Source: Gracilaria vermiculophylla
Taxonomy: Eukaryota > Rhodophyta > Florideophyceae > Gracilariales > Gracilariaceae
Reading direction: 5' to 3'
DNA length: 64,000 bases
Assembly: GCA_019155205.2 (NCBI GenBank)
Contig: JAHNZQ020000079.1
Coordinates: forward strand, 673,420 to 737,419
Both the position numbers and the translations under genes were made by a program. Positions 45,020 through 55,443 of this stretch are shown piece by piece. Under the pieces are notes generated by a model. That model was not told where the DNA came from, did not search any database, and saw nothing but the letters and a program-made list of their open reading frames with translations. Position 1 is the first letter of the stretch. Every line of letters begins with the position of its first letter.

Positions 45020-47935
45020 ATGGACCCCTCAGAACCCCCAATGGTAACCCCCCTACAGCATCCTCAAGCAACTAACTCCGTTGGTGGGCGCAGCACTCGC
45101 AGCGCTCCCCAAGAGATGGCCGCCACACTGGAGGACCCTGAAAGTCTCCTTCGGAATCCTGGCTCCTCTGTGGAGCGTTTCAGGAATCGCCTCAGGGGAA
45201 TTCATGATCGAAGGCAAGCGGAATTCCCCGCGACATCTCTGGAGAACGCCGATATGGAGGTTGAAGAACCGCACACGGCATCGCAGCCGCCACCTCAGAA
45301 GTTGCACGGACGGGAATACCCGGAAGCTAACTCCATCCGGGAGGCGCTGGCCCCGCGCCTTACGGATTGGCTCTCACAAGAGCTGGTGGAAAGAATACCT
45401 GCAGGTGTTGAGGCCTGTGGTATTCCACTCAAGCCCGTAGGGCCTCTCGGCAAGAGCGGAGGTACGCACAAACAACCGCAGAAGCGGGCGTAGCCTTGCG
45501 GGCTACTAAGTCCTAGAGATCGTCTGGCGGTAGGTGCGTAGGCCCACCTTCACACGCGGTGACGCGAACAGGTACTGGCAACGGCCAAGGAGGTGGCGCG
45601 GGAGTACGGCCAGTGTAATGTTGGAGTGGACTATCCGCACCAGGGGTGTCAACACACACAAGACGGTCTGCGAAAGACAGGGGTTGTTCCCGAGCAAGCT
45701 GCAGTCCGGGAGTCCGGTATGGATCCCGACAAAGCAGGGCTCTGCGGCTTAAGAGTCGTCTGGGACTTCCCCAGTAACGGGCCCGTCGTTCTTGTGGTTT
45801 TCCGTCCAGTGTGCCGGCGTCGGCCTAAGTACTCTGTGGTCAACCACTAATCTAAAATAAAATAGAAAAATGAACAAAAGTGGTGCCAGCCACAGTACAC
45901 GTGGTGCAACGGCACTACTGGCTTTCTAACACAGAATCCACCAACGAGGGTCACATCATACATTCCGGGTATCCTTCTGATTACCGTGCCAGAGACTATG
46001 AGAGATCTCAACGGACTTAGCTCACTATTCGGCCCTCCGAACCAAAAGCATCCCAAATGCTACAAGGCCCACTTCGGAGCGCGGCGCCACACCCTTTTGG
46101 AGGACATCGCAACGGAGAGCGCTCACCGTGCTGTGGATGCTTTGCTGGATTCCGAACCATTCCTTGAGGTGATCTCAGATGTTGTCCGTGCGGAGGATCG
46201 CTCCCAAACCGCGCAGCTGCTCCCCGCAGCGGAGCTTCAAAGTTATTCTTCCGTACAGGAGAGGTTCCCTCTATCAACATCTAAGGTGACCCCAGGCAGA
46301 GAAGGACTGGATACTGCCAACCCCTACGCCAGAGGAGGAAAGGATACTGCTGTAAGGACACGGCACCACCTCAAAAATCTTGCTATGCTCCGTCTGGACC
46401 TCACGCACCGCGGAGGAGGACAGGATACCGGTCGCGGAGAAGTTCACCCAAGAATAGAAGGACAGGATACTCATCGGGTTGATCGCGATAACGGGGCTAT
46501 CGTCAGCAACCCAGAACACCTTAAGGAAAGACGCCGAAAAAAACGGAGGGAGAAAAGAAGAGAGCAAGACACCGATTCGGAGAGAAGCTCAGACTCCGAA
46601 TCCGTGAACAGCTCCAGCTCGGAGGACAGTATACCACCGAAGGAGAAGAGCAGAAGGGTCAGGAAGGTCGTCCCGCTTGACGACCTCTTTGCCAAAGTGG
46701 TGGATTATGACACCTACAGGTTGAATGATCGCTGCATACTCTACGACGCGTCGTTTGCTAAACGACTCACAAAGATGCAGCGCCGTATGGATTTTCAAAT
46801 GAAGAAGCACTATTTTTCAGGCGAAGACCCCATCTCGGTGTTGAATTTTCTTACGCGCTTCCGTTCAGCGCGTAACACCAATGGTGTCCATGAAAGTGCC
46901 GCCGTATGGTGCTTTCCGTTCCACCTCACAGGCCAAGCGCAGCCACGCCTTACGGGGGAGAGCACCATTGTGGATGATCCTGGAACGGGGATCTTGACGA
47001 CGTACCCGGTGGTAGTCAATTTCCTCCTTAAAAGGTACGCCATGGACGAGGTGATAGCCGATGCCGATGCTGAAGTCACCTCCAATAGGCAGAACACCGG
47101 ATTGACCGAGACAGAGCTCTCACAGAAGCTGTGGACGAAGGCCCTACAGTGTGGGAACGTGTACTCCGAACGGCAGTTGAAGTCGTTGTTTGTCGAGGGA
47201 CGGCTTCCCTCGATACGTGCGAGGGTGCGTAGTCACCTGACAACGCACCCAAAGACCACCTATACGGAGTTTGCGTGTTTCGCGAAATCCTATGGGGATA
47301 CCCATCGTGCCGCTCGCCGCAGTCATGCTCCACTTTCGGACAAACCGGCGGCCTCAAGGACCCGTCGGGCATCCGCCCTGACGTTGGACTCCAGCACCTC
47401 GGAGGAGGTCGACGAGCTCACGCTTGTAGGAGAGCAAGAGGCCCTTGCCCTCACATACGCCTCCTCTCAGGGAGCACCGTCTAGGACGAGGACACCCTCG
47501 TCTCCCACTTCGTACGCCTCGGCAGGATCCTACAGGAGCGTCCGATTTGCGAACCCTCGAGGCGACCCACCGCCTTACAGGATTTGCTTGTCACGAGAGC
47601 CCGTACAATGTACGACTCTCACCCCGGCAATGAGGGCCGCCATCCTGCAGGAAAGAGAGAAAAACTTCCTGGACCTAAAGGACACACCAACAAAGAGCGG
47701 AAGTTATAGAACCGCGTATCGCGAGATCCGCTCCCCTCAAGGAAACTACGGTTACCGTGCTCCACCGGGAGTGCAGCCTGTCCCACTGTCACTGTCACCC
47801 GCAACACAGGAGCCGGTGTCCCAGCCGGTTGCACCTCAAGGGAACACGCCGCATCGCGATGCACAACCGCAGACGCCGTCCCCGCCTGGAACCCAGCCTC
47901 TCTCCAAGCACGGAAACCCTCAGAGCCACGCATAG
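45020..47935 (+). pseudogene. A2 gag, interrupted by a solo LTR
   Basis: Begins at ATG 45020 (MDPSEPPMVTPLQ) 156 bases after the LTR. It runs to 45415, is interrupted by the 649-bp solo LTR (45416-46064), and resumes in frame-equivalent sequence at 46065 (AHFGARRHTLLEDIATES), running open to a TAG at 47933-47935. A1 has TTG at that codon and continues. The protein has repeated GQDT/GLDT motifs, an RRRKKRREKRREQ basic block, a Ser/Glu tract, a capsid-like region (FSGEDPISVLNFLTRFR) and a Pro/Gln-rich end. No CCHC knuckle is seen. Intact length would be about 770 residues, long for a gypsy gag. Confidence 0.85.
45416..46064 (+). repeat. Solo LTR of a third LTR family inside A2 gag
   Basis: 649 bp, begins TGTGGTATTCCACTC and ends CCAAATGCTACA, flanked by a perfect 5-bp duplication AGGCC at 45411-45415 and 46065-46069. 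TG...CA ends plus a 5-bp duplication identify a solo LTR. It contains AATAAA at 45856. No other copy is in the window; it is unrelated to the A LTR. A1 has the uninterrupted gag at this place, which proves the insertion. Orientation is taken from the AATAAA and is tentative. Confidence 0.9.
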
Positions 47936-48027
47936 AGGCTCCGCGTGGCTCTCCAATATCGAGCCTCAGCTTCACGGACGTCGCCTTTAGGAAAGGGGGA
48001 GAAGCCGTCTGCTCCGTCGATGCAGAA

Positions 48028-48830
48028 TTGGCGGGACCCCCAATCCCGTTGTACCCATTCGACACCTTTGAGGATTCTGTTTGCACGCTCCGACGTGAGA
48101 ATTACAAGGTATTCGCCTCTATAGGATGTTCCCCGCTCGCTTCTACCACGGTGCGCGATATCCTCGATACCAGAGATGGCCCCAATCTGGTGCACGCCGA
48201 CGTGCTCCCGCGGTCTGCTCTCGGCTCCTTGAGGACTGGCAAGCTCCCGACGGTGCGCGATGCGTCGCGACGAGCCTTGACCATCCTCGGCGCAATCCCC
48301 TTGTACCTCCTCTTGGTCTCCTTACAGGTGAAAGTGTGGTTCCTCGTGGCGACCAACTTGGCCGCGCAATGCATATTGGGCACTTCCTTTGTGGATCGAT
48401 ATGTACGTGCAATCTACCCACGCTTGCGGAAGGTGACGTTTCACGACGCAGCCCCTGTAGGTATCGTGTCCGCATCTCCCGAACCGGACGCCAACGTGCG
48501 TCACGTGGGTAACCTTCCAAAGGAGACGCAGTCGAATAAGCTCCAAGTGGAGAAGAGCATCGAAATACCCGCGAGGAGTCAGGCAGAAGTCTGGGTGCAG
48601 ACCTCTCCATCTGGCCTTTTATTCCTACATGGGAGTCTACACCTGACGACGAAGCAGCACTCCATGATGCCAAACGGTGTTATGGAAGTAATACCGAACA
48701 TTCTCTTCAGGGTCGTGCTCGCTAATCTCAAGGAGTCGGCGTTACGGCTCCAGAAAGGAATTGTTGTCGGACTGGCACTACCCGCACTTGCAGGACTGGC
48801 TAACCTTCCTCGATCGGAAGACTTCGTGGG
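48028..48830 (+). pseudogene. A2 aspartic protease and linker
   Basis: The frame is -1 relative to gag, as in A1. The active site reads DILDTRDGPNLVHADV: A1 has DTGACRN, so the catalytic D-T-G has become D-T-R and the enzyme cannot be active. The rest is well kept (CILGTSFVDRYVRAIY, IEIPARSQAEVWVQT). A 1-base insertion near 48828 moves RT to the next frame. Confidence 0.8.
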
Positions 48831-49948
48831 ACCGCGATGCTATCGCCACCATGGAAGCGGAAGTGACCTCCTCGGCTCTAGAGGAAGAGAATCCTGCCAC
48901 CTGGCAGGAGAAGCCCCAAATTGGCGATGAATTCGAATGGTATCGCCACAGGATAGTGAAGATGCTATCCGCCTTTGAGGACATGTGGTCTGGTCGCCTG
49001 GGTCAGGTCAGCCTGGCCAAGCACAGGATCCAGCTCACACCGGATGCGAAACCGGTACATCAACTCTAGAGGAGAGCCAAACCCCATGCGCGCGATTTTG
49101 AACGCGATGAGGTCCATCGGATGCTGAAAAAGGGCGTTATAGAGCCTTCCAATTCCGAATGGGCTTCCCTGGTGGTGTTTGTCGAAAAGAAAGATGGCTC
49201 CCTAACGTTCTGTATTGACTACAGGCGCCTTAACGAGGTGACGGTACGCGAGTAGTATCCGATACCCAGGGTGGATGAATGTATCGACTCCTTAGGCGAT
49301 GCGTCCATTTTCTCCACGCTGGATGCCAATAGCGGCTACTGGCATATTGAGATGGACGACTCCGATAAGGATAAGACAACGTTCACCTCGCACTGTGGGA
49401 TCTCCAGATTCCTAAGGATGCCATTGGATTGAAGAATGCACCCGCTACGTTCCAACGAGCGGTGGACATTTTTCCTGTCAAAGGTGAAGTGGCAGTACGC
49501 CTTGGTGTATATCGATGACGTCATCATATACTCCCGCAGCGTGGAAGAGAACTTCATTCATGTGAAGCACGTGCTCCAACTCCTAAAGGATGCTGGCCTC
49601 ACCTTAAAGCTGGAGAAATGTTTCTTTTTCAAGTCGTCGGTGGAATACCTGGGGCACCTTGTGCTTCCGGGCCGTCTACAGGTTTCCAAGAAAAATCAGG
49701 ATGCCATCAAGGAAGCTCGCCCTCCCACAAACCAGACGGAGCTCCGCTCCTTCCTTGGGTTGTGCAACGTCTCCCGGAGGTTTGTACCGAATTTCTTCCG
49801 TATTGCGGCGCCGTTAAATCACCTCTTGGAGAAGGACAAGCCGATGCAATTGGATATCTTGACGGATGAGGAGTTTGGAGCCTTCGACACCCTGAAGAGG
49901 AAACTGATAGAACCACCAATCTTGGTACTTCCCAAGCGGCACTGCTGA
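48831..49948 (+). pseudogene. A2 reverse transcriptase
   Basis: Motifs in order: HRMLKKGVIEPSNSEW, VVFVEKKDGSLTFCIDYRRL, FSTLDANSGYWHIEM, RFLRMP, then (after the 1-nt loss shared with A1) GLKNAPATFQRAVD. Next come ALVYIDDVIIYSRS with the catalytic Y-I-D-D intact, KLEKCFFFKSSVEYLGHLV, and RSFLGLCNVSRRFV. In-frame stops lie at about 49067 and 49253, and one at 49946-49948 separates it from RNase H. The palm itself is the best preserved RT in this window. Confidence 0.88.
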
Positions 49949-50322
49949 ATGGTGCAGGACACTGACGCCTGTAAATACCAGGTCGGATGTGCCCTCCTAC
50001 AGGAGCAACCTGAAGATGGACTTCAACCCATCGGGTTTCGGAGTCGCAGCCTCACCCCTACGGAACGGAATTATTCCACCTCGGAGCGCGAATGTATCGC
50101 CATCGCGTGGGCGGTTTTGCTTTTACGCCCATACCTGGAAGGCGCACGCTTCACCTTGAGGACGGACCACGCACCACTGAAGTGGATGCTGTCCTTGACG
50201 GATGCTTCCGGACGCCTGGAAAGGTGGAGGTTACGCCTTCTGGAGTTCCACTTTGACATCGTCCACCGCCCAGGCATTAAACACCAGGCAGCGGACGCGC
50301 TCTCTCGCATCTCAACCGATGG
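49949..50322 (+). pseudogene. A2 RNase H
   Basis: The frame continues after one stop. TDACKYQVGCALLQEQ holds the first Asp, ERECIAIAWAVLLLRPYL the Glu, and LRTDHAPLKWML the second Asp. It ends RLLEFHFDIVHRPGIKHQAADALSR, the standard RNase H C-terminal motif. It is interrupted by an assembly gap directly afterwards. Confidence 0.85.
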
Positions 50323-50422
50323 NNNNNNNNNNNNNNNNNNNNNNNNNNNNNNNNNNNNNNNNNNNNNNNNNNNNNNNNNNNNNNNNNNNNNNNNNNNNNN
50401 NNNNNNNNNNNNNNNNNNNNNN
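50323..50422. other. Assembly gap (100 N), probably artefactual
   Basis: The same 12 bases CTCAACCGATGG precede (50311-50322) and follow (50423-50434) the gap. Overlapping them gives a continuous ISTDGEDKTLL frame, so the two contig ends most likely abut with no missing sequence. Confidence 0.8.
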
Positions 50423-52185
50423 CTCAACCGATGGGGAAGATAAAACACTTTTGGAGGACAACATCCCGTGTCTGGTCATCCAGGACGCCGACGGGAAAGA
50501 AAGAACCGATGAAGAATTTTTGGAATGCTGTGAACCTGGAAAAAAGTACAGTGGACTCCCTGAGGTGATACCTCTTGTTGACGAGGAGAAAGAAGTTCCC
50601 CCCATCACTGTAGCGGAGTTTCTGAAGGAGCAGAGTACGGATGCGTACTGCAAGGAGTGCCTCGCCACTATGGGGAGTTTGACATCGTCATTCGACGTCG
50701 ACCGAGACGGCGTGCTTGTTCGCAGCGCCCCACTGGATGGAGCTCTCCAAAAGGTGGTACCAACGAAGCTACGGGCGAGAGTGTTGTATCTCTCGCACGA
50801 TCCTCGCCTCGCCGGGCACCCCGGTGGATCTCGGATGTATTTCACCATGCGGAGAGAGTTTTATTGGCCGAATATGGCTAATGACGCCTTCCAAACGGTG
50901 GCAGATTTATTCCTGCGCCGCTGCTAGGGGGAGTATCCGAAAACACCGAACGCCGCTCACGCTGTTCCCACCTTCAAGACCGTTGGAGTTTGTCGCCATG
51001 GCCATCTTGGGTCCTCTCCCCAAGACATAGCGAGGGCACCGATTTATCCTCGTGATCACGGATCGCTTTTCCAAGATCACGCGTGCCATCCCCCTCCGGA
51101 GCAGTACTGCAGCAGTGATTGCCAACGCCTTTCTGGAGCATTGAGTGTACCCCTACAGGATACCGTTGTCCCTCCTTACGGGCAATGGACCCCAGTTCGT
51201 GGCGAAACTCTTCAGCGCCGTCTCCGGAATGCTGGGGATGGAACAGTTGTTTACAACTGCCTATCACCCCCAATCAAACGGCCAGGCGGAAAAATTCAAC
51301 AAAACCATCGCCTCGAGGCTGAAGCACTACGTCGCGGACCATCAGAAGGATTGGGACGCATATGTGGGACCCCTCACGTATGCATACAACCTACAGGTGC
51401 ACCGCTCCACGGGGACTGCTCCTTTCCATCTGGTTCTCTCGCGCAGCCCGCCAAGTGCCGTCATCGCGGCACGCGCCACGGCGGACCCGGCGGATGGGCC
51501 ACAGACGCCAACAGCGGCACAAACCAAACGCTCCATCCTAAGGCGATATGAGAACGCACTCTCCCTCGCGAAAGAGAGACTTAACGCCTCGCAGAGGAGA
51601 TACAAACAGGACTTCGACCGAAAGGTTATGGAAGGCCCTCACCTGAAGGAACGCGACGAAGTTTTCCTCGACAAACCCGGGGAAAACTCGGATGAACCGC
51701 CGGACTTCACGCGCAAATTAGCGCCGACCACCTCAGGGCCCTTCAAAGACCTTGCCACCTATATGGATATTGTGGCCATTGAGGTGAACGGGCTCAGGGA
51801 TATCGTCTCCCGGGATAGAGTGACGAAATTCCCAACGCCCAGCCTTCCAGGAATGCCTGCCACCCCACCTCAGGGACAACGCGTGGAGATTCCTCATCCG
51901 ACCACCTCAGGCGCGACGACACTACGGGATAATGGGAACCGCATCACCGCTCTTGGTGATCCAATCCTGGAGGCTCCCGATGCCATCCTGACCTTTGAAG
52001 GGGACATCCTCTGCGCGGTGGACCATATCGCCTCCCATCGGCAAACCCCTGCAGGTATACTGTACCGCGTCCGCTGGTATGGGTACACCTCGGAGGACGA
52101 CACGGAAGAACTCCCGGAACATATCCCGGAGAACTTTCTAAGGCGATATCACGCCGATCTGGTGCGGAAACGCCTCTCCACATAG
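50423..52185 (+). pseudogene. A2 integrase with C-terminal chromodomain
   Basis: The zinc domain is seen as LYLSHDPRLAGHPGGSRMYF and REFYWPNM, DLFLRRC, then a stop. The core then shows AMAILGPLPKT where the family has AMDILGPLPKT (first catalytic Asp is Ala), and LLTGNGPQF where it has TDNGxQF (second Asp is Gly). The third, GQAEKFNKT, retains Glu. From 51145 the frame is open to 52185, ending in a chromodomain: IASHRQTPAGILYRVRWYG, TSEDDTEELPEHIPENFL, RYHADLV. Two of three catalytic acids are gone, so it is inactive even without its stops. Confidence 0.9.
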
Positions 52186-52426
52186 GCGCTTCCGTTTAGG
52201 AAAGAGGGACGGGGCCCTCCACCGGAGTGTTTTTCGCCTCCGCAATCTATCCCCTACCTGGAGTTCTCTTTTTCGCCTCCAGGATGCCTTTGTTCGCTTT
52301 CCACATACTCCCACGGCGGCACTTTGTGTCGGTGAGCACGCGGGCACGGCCTATGCATATTGAAACTACCGTTCGTGGAGCTTCTGCTCCATCCGAAGGA
52401 TCTTTTACTGGTCAGGGTCCTCTCAC

Positions 52427-53304
52427 CTACAGGTCATCGAATTGCGTTGAATACTCCGCTTCGAGGCTCGCTTTCGCTGTGAGTGCTTGGCTATCGAAGA
52501 GCTCCGACAGGCTTTCCTTGAGAGCCGCCATCGAGGTCCGGTCTGCCCGGGCCTTGTGGAACTCTAAGACCCAAGCCCGCGCCTCGTGCGGAGCCTCTAC
52601 AGGAGAGGCCGGAGCAGGACGGCCTGTCACCAGACACGCCTGCACCAAATCCTGGAAGGCAGCCTCCAGAGCCCCAGAGGAAACCCCTCCTGACGGTGCA
52701 CCCGATGCGGCCACCTCCGTTGACGGCGCAACAACCGCCACGGAAGGAGTCGCGGACGGCGAACCAGCTGGGGCAGGGCCTCCCCGATGGGATTCCACAG
52801 GCTCCGCAAAGGAGGTCGGCAAAGCCAAGGACGGAGTCGGTGACACCGGAGGTGACGGCGGCGCGGGAACAAGAATGCTCCGCAGGCTGAAAAACAGGTC
52901 CAGGGATACTCCGCAGTCGTAGTTGCACCACTGTAGCCGAAACTATCGAGACAGGAGTAATCTCGTCCTCTTGTATAGGAGACACGGCGGCCATCACTGC
53001 GTGAGGATTCGGCATTGCTGCAAGACGCGGCGTTATGGCCTCAGGAGGGGCACCCATATCTTGGGACATAGCTGGCAACTGACAGGGCGCGCTGGTCACC
53101 AAGCTCTCCATCAAGGGTTCATAGTCAAGGCCTCGTAGCCGTAGCACCTGAGATGAGGGGTCTGGCGCCACTTGGGGAGCGGCCCGCGGATATACACCCG
53201 ACTGGGGAGGGAGCTGCGTTGAGACGCCATCGTGGAATGCGCGGAGAAGACGGACGACCGAAGACAGGCGAGGTATGGAGCACCATGGCGTGGCTCAAGT
53301 TCAT
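52427..53304 (-). pseudogene. Antisense ORF of chromovirus A2, internally deleted
   Basis: Same antisense gene as in A1. The ATG at 53304 starts MNLSHAMVLHTSP and PRIPRWRL, matching A1 from 34019. At 53144-53152 (GCACCTGAG on plus) the sequence jumps past 1203 bp that A1 contains. The downstream frame carries GLDYEPLMESL and a Pro/Val-rich tract, then 52846-52427 is open to the shared end (FQDLVQACLVTGRPAPASPV, LKESLSELFDSQALTAKASL). Here the C-terminal block is joined without the stop A1 has. A frameshift near 52880 splits the middle. Conservation of start, tract and C-terminus in both copies argues that it was once coding. Confidence 0.6.
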
Positions 53305-53817
53305 ACCTAGTGAAGAACGAAGGGGAGACAGAAGAGAAAATTATTTGACGATGCACCTCCACGGAGATTGAATGAGCGGACACAAGGAAGCGGGTGTTGC
53401 CAAAAGAAGTAGCCTTGAAGGAGTCGGAGTGGCGAGCGCCTCCAGGGGGTCGGTATCCCCTCGGGACTGACCCACGCTCCGCCCACGGAAGTTGTGCGCG
53501 TGCACCACGCATGGTACGCCGGAAGGTGCGGACACTCGCGTTGCCGACTGACGCAGCAGCACCAACGGGTGACACTAAGAAGGAGCAGACGCAGCCAGAT
53601 TAAGGAGGAGCAGGGTCCATAAACGCCGCAAGGGATGAAACGCGAGCCCGCGGCGATACGCCGCGCAGGAGTATGGAGAAAGGGAGGAACGCATGAAGGA
53701 GAGAACGGGCAAACCGCCGAATGCGGCACTTGCCTCAACACCGATAGCAGCCACCCCAGGGATCAAGAAAGCGGAGGATGCACCTCGAGGACGTGGTGCA
53801 ATTTAGGAAAGGGGGTA

Positions 53818-54369
53818 TGTAGTACAGTGGCTCCTACGGAAACAGGGTGGTTTGGCCTTAAGGTATAATATTCCTAAGGAGGGCTCGTATTTTATCAGCT
53901 GGGCCACGTTGTGCATAATCCCGCCCACGTGCGCTACAGTATCCTTGAGGAACAATAGAATTATTATATATTTTAGATGATTTATGCAGGTAATTAGTAC
54001 AGTAGCGAGACCTGCCGAGGCGGACTCCCGGCGTGATACTTAATCTCCCGGTTGAGCTCCACCTCTTGGGAAGTAAAGACAAGCACCCTTGAGTCTTCAT
54101 CTACTTTTCCGGTTGGAGTCTCTTGTCGATCAACGCAGGTTTTAAGCCGCCGATCCCCAGGTCGCAACATAGCAGCGCCTGTAGGAGCATTGTCCGCCCA
54201 GTGAACCTCCCCCTCCGCTTGGTGTTGGCGGATCTCCTTTCAGAATTTCCCCGGCTGGCGACAGCGGATACCAGAGACCACCTTTAGGAATATGCGCCTT
54301 TGGAGTCAACAAAAACTCCTAACGGACGTTGTGCTTTACTACCTCGAGAGGAGGGCTCACAGTACCACA
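53818..54369 (+). repeat. 3' LTR of chromovirus A2
   Basis: 552 bp, TGTAGTACAGTGGCTCC to CACAGTACCACA, preceded by the polypurine tract AGGAAAGGGGGTA (53805-53817). Confidence 0.95.
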
Positions 54370-54645
54370 GGTAGAGTAAGCCGAGCACCCTTGAGTCTTC
54401 ATCTGTTTCTCTGGGTGGACGCTCTTATCGAATATCTTTCGGGTTCTAAGCCGCCGATTCCCAGGTACTCTCGTAGCGGAGCGTACAGGAGGACTGCCCG
54501 CCCGGTGAACCCCCTTCTTTGCTTGTTGTTTGCAGATCCCCTTTCAAAAATCCCCCGGTTCGTGACAGTGATTGTTGGAGGCTACCTTTTGGAACTTGCG
54601 CCTTTCGTGTCATCACAAACTCCTAAAAAGCGCTTGTGCGCTAAG
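54370..54645 (+). repeat. Old A-like LTR, fragment 3 of 3
   Basis: Begins with the GGTAG duplication and continues the A-LTR order from fragment 2: AAGCCGAGCACCCTTGAGTC, TAAGCCGCCGATTCCC, CAAACTCCTAAAAAGCGC. It ends at the TA where Tc1 copy 4 starts. The final 30 or so bases of the LTR are not found. Confidence 0.8.
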
Positions 54646-54647
54646 TA

Positions 54648-55415
54648 CAGACTGTTTGAAAAACATATGACATGCTGTGAAATCTCAAAAAAACTTCCAA
54701 ATGTATAATGTACGCCAAAAAAAAAAAATTTCAGAAAAACGTAAAGTCAAAAAACCGTTTCAAAAACATATGATCATCAATAGAAAATCTTTACTACGCG
54801 ACGCTCAACACTTTAATTTGCATCTTTTTCGCTGTTTAACGCTAATGCAACGTTTCAGCATCGAATTGATGTACTTTTCCACAGTTGAAACTGTTGTAGA
54901 TTTCCAGCAATTCTCAATATAGTTTTTGAGTTCCAGAACTGTCTGACATAGCCTTGCATGTGCATAAACCATTCTCCCCAGCAGTTCCAAAACGTTTTCG
55001 ATTGGGCTCGGATCTGGTGAGCGCGCCAGACACTTTAAAACAGATACTTCTGACTCCTGTAGCCTATTTTGGATTAAAGGTGCGGGGTATACAGGCACAT
55101 TATCCTATTGAAAAATGATATTTTTTATTTATGCAAACATAAACAAAAAGGTAACAAATAATTGTATAAAACTTCTTGATATTTTTCCGCGTTCATGCTT
55201 GTTTCAATAAATGCAATTTCAGTCAATCTATTTTTAGAAATTTCCGTCCAGACAGTCACAGAGCGTCCACTGGAATGCATGTCATAAAAATCATGACGTT
55301 CCTTAGAAGATCGTTCCAATAACATTCGTAGCAATCTGGTCCATCCAAATTGAATTGTTTTTCATCAGTAACAATAAAACTCTCCTCTTCTTTTTTCCAA
55401 TAGGCTTTTCCAGCA
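54648..55415 (-). mobile_element. Tc1-like transposon copy 4, truncated
   Basis: Starts CAGACTGTTTGAAAAACATA after TA (54646-54647). The minus-strand transposase end is open at 55098-54805, with PSPIENVLELLGRMVYAHA: the third catalytic Glu is present. The rest (KERHDFYDMHSSGRSVTVW) is damaged. Homology stops near 55415, where a piggyBac-like frame begins, so the distal third and the second TIR are missing. Confidence 0.85.
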
Positions 55416-55443
55416 CGCCAGTCATCTCATCTCTCTACCAATC

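Larger units (their letters stand above)
44311..54369 (+). mobile_element. Ty3/gypsy chromovirus A2, full length
   Basis: 10,059 bp flanked by a perfect 5-bp duplication GGTAG (44306-44310 and 54370-54374). LTRs are 553 and 552 bp with TG...CA ends. Order: leader, gag (split by a foreign solo LTR), protease, RT, RNase H, integrase, chromodomain, then a long 3' region with an antisense ORF, polypurine tract and 3' LTR. Both LTRs are complete and very similar, so insertion is fairly recent compared with the host LTR it interrupts. Coding parts are nevertheless damaged by stops, frameshifts and active-site changes. Confidence 0.95.

Noticed and set aside
45986..46064. ATG at 45986 as a start of A2 gag
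   Set aside because: This ATG lies inside the inserted solo LTR. The real gag starts at 45020, and gag sequence resumes at 46065.
52227..52922. 231-codon plus-strand ORF in A2
   Set aside because: It is the complement of the antisense C-terminal block. The corresponding A1 frame (31787-32638) shows it is open in both copies too, but its codon positions look like the shadow of the Pro/Ala-rich minus-strand protein.
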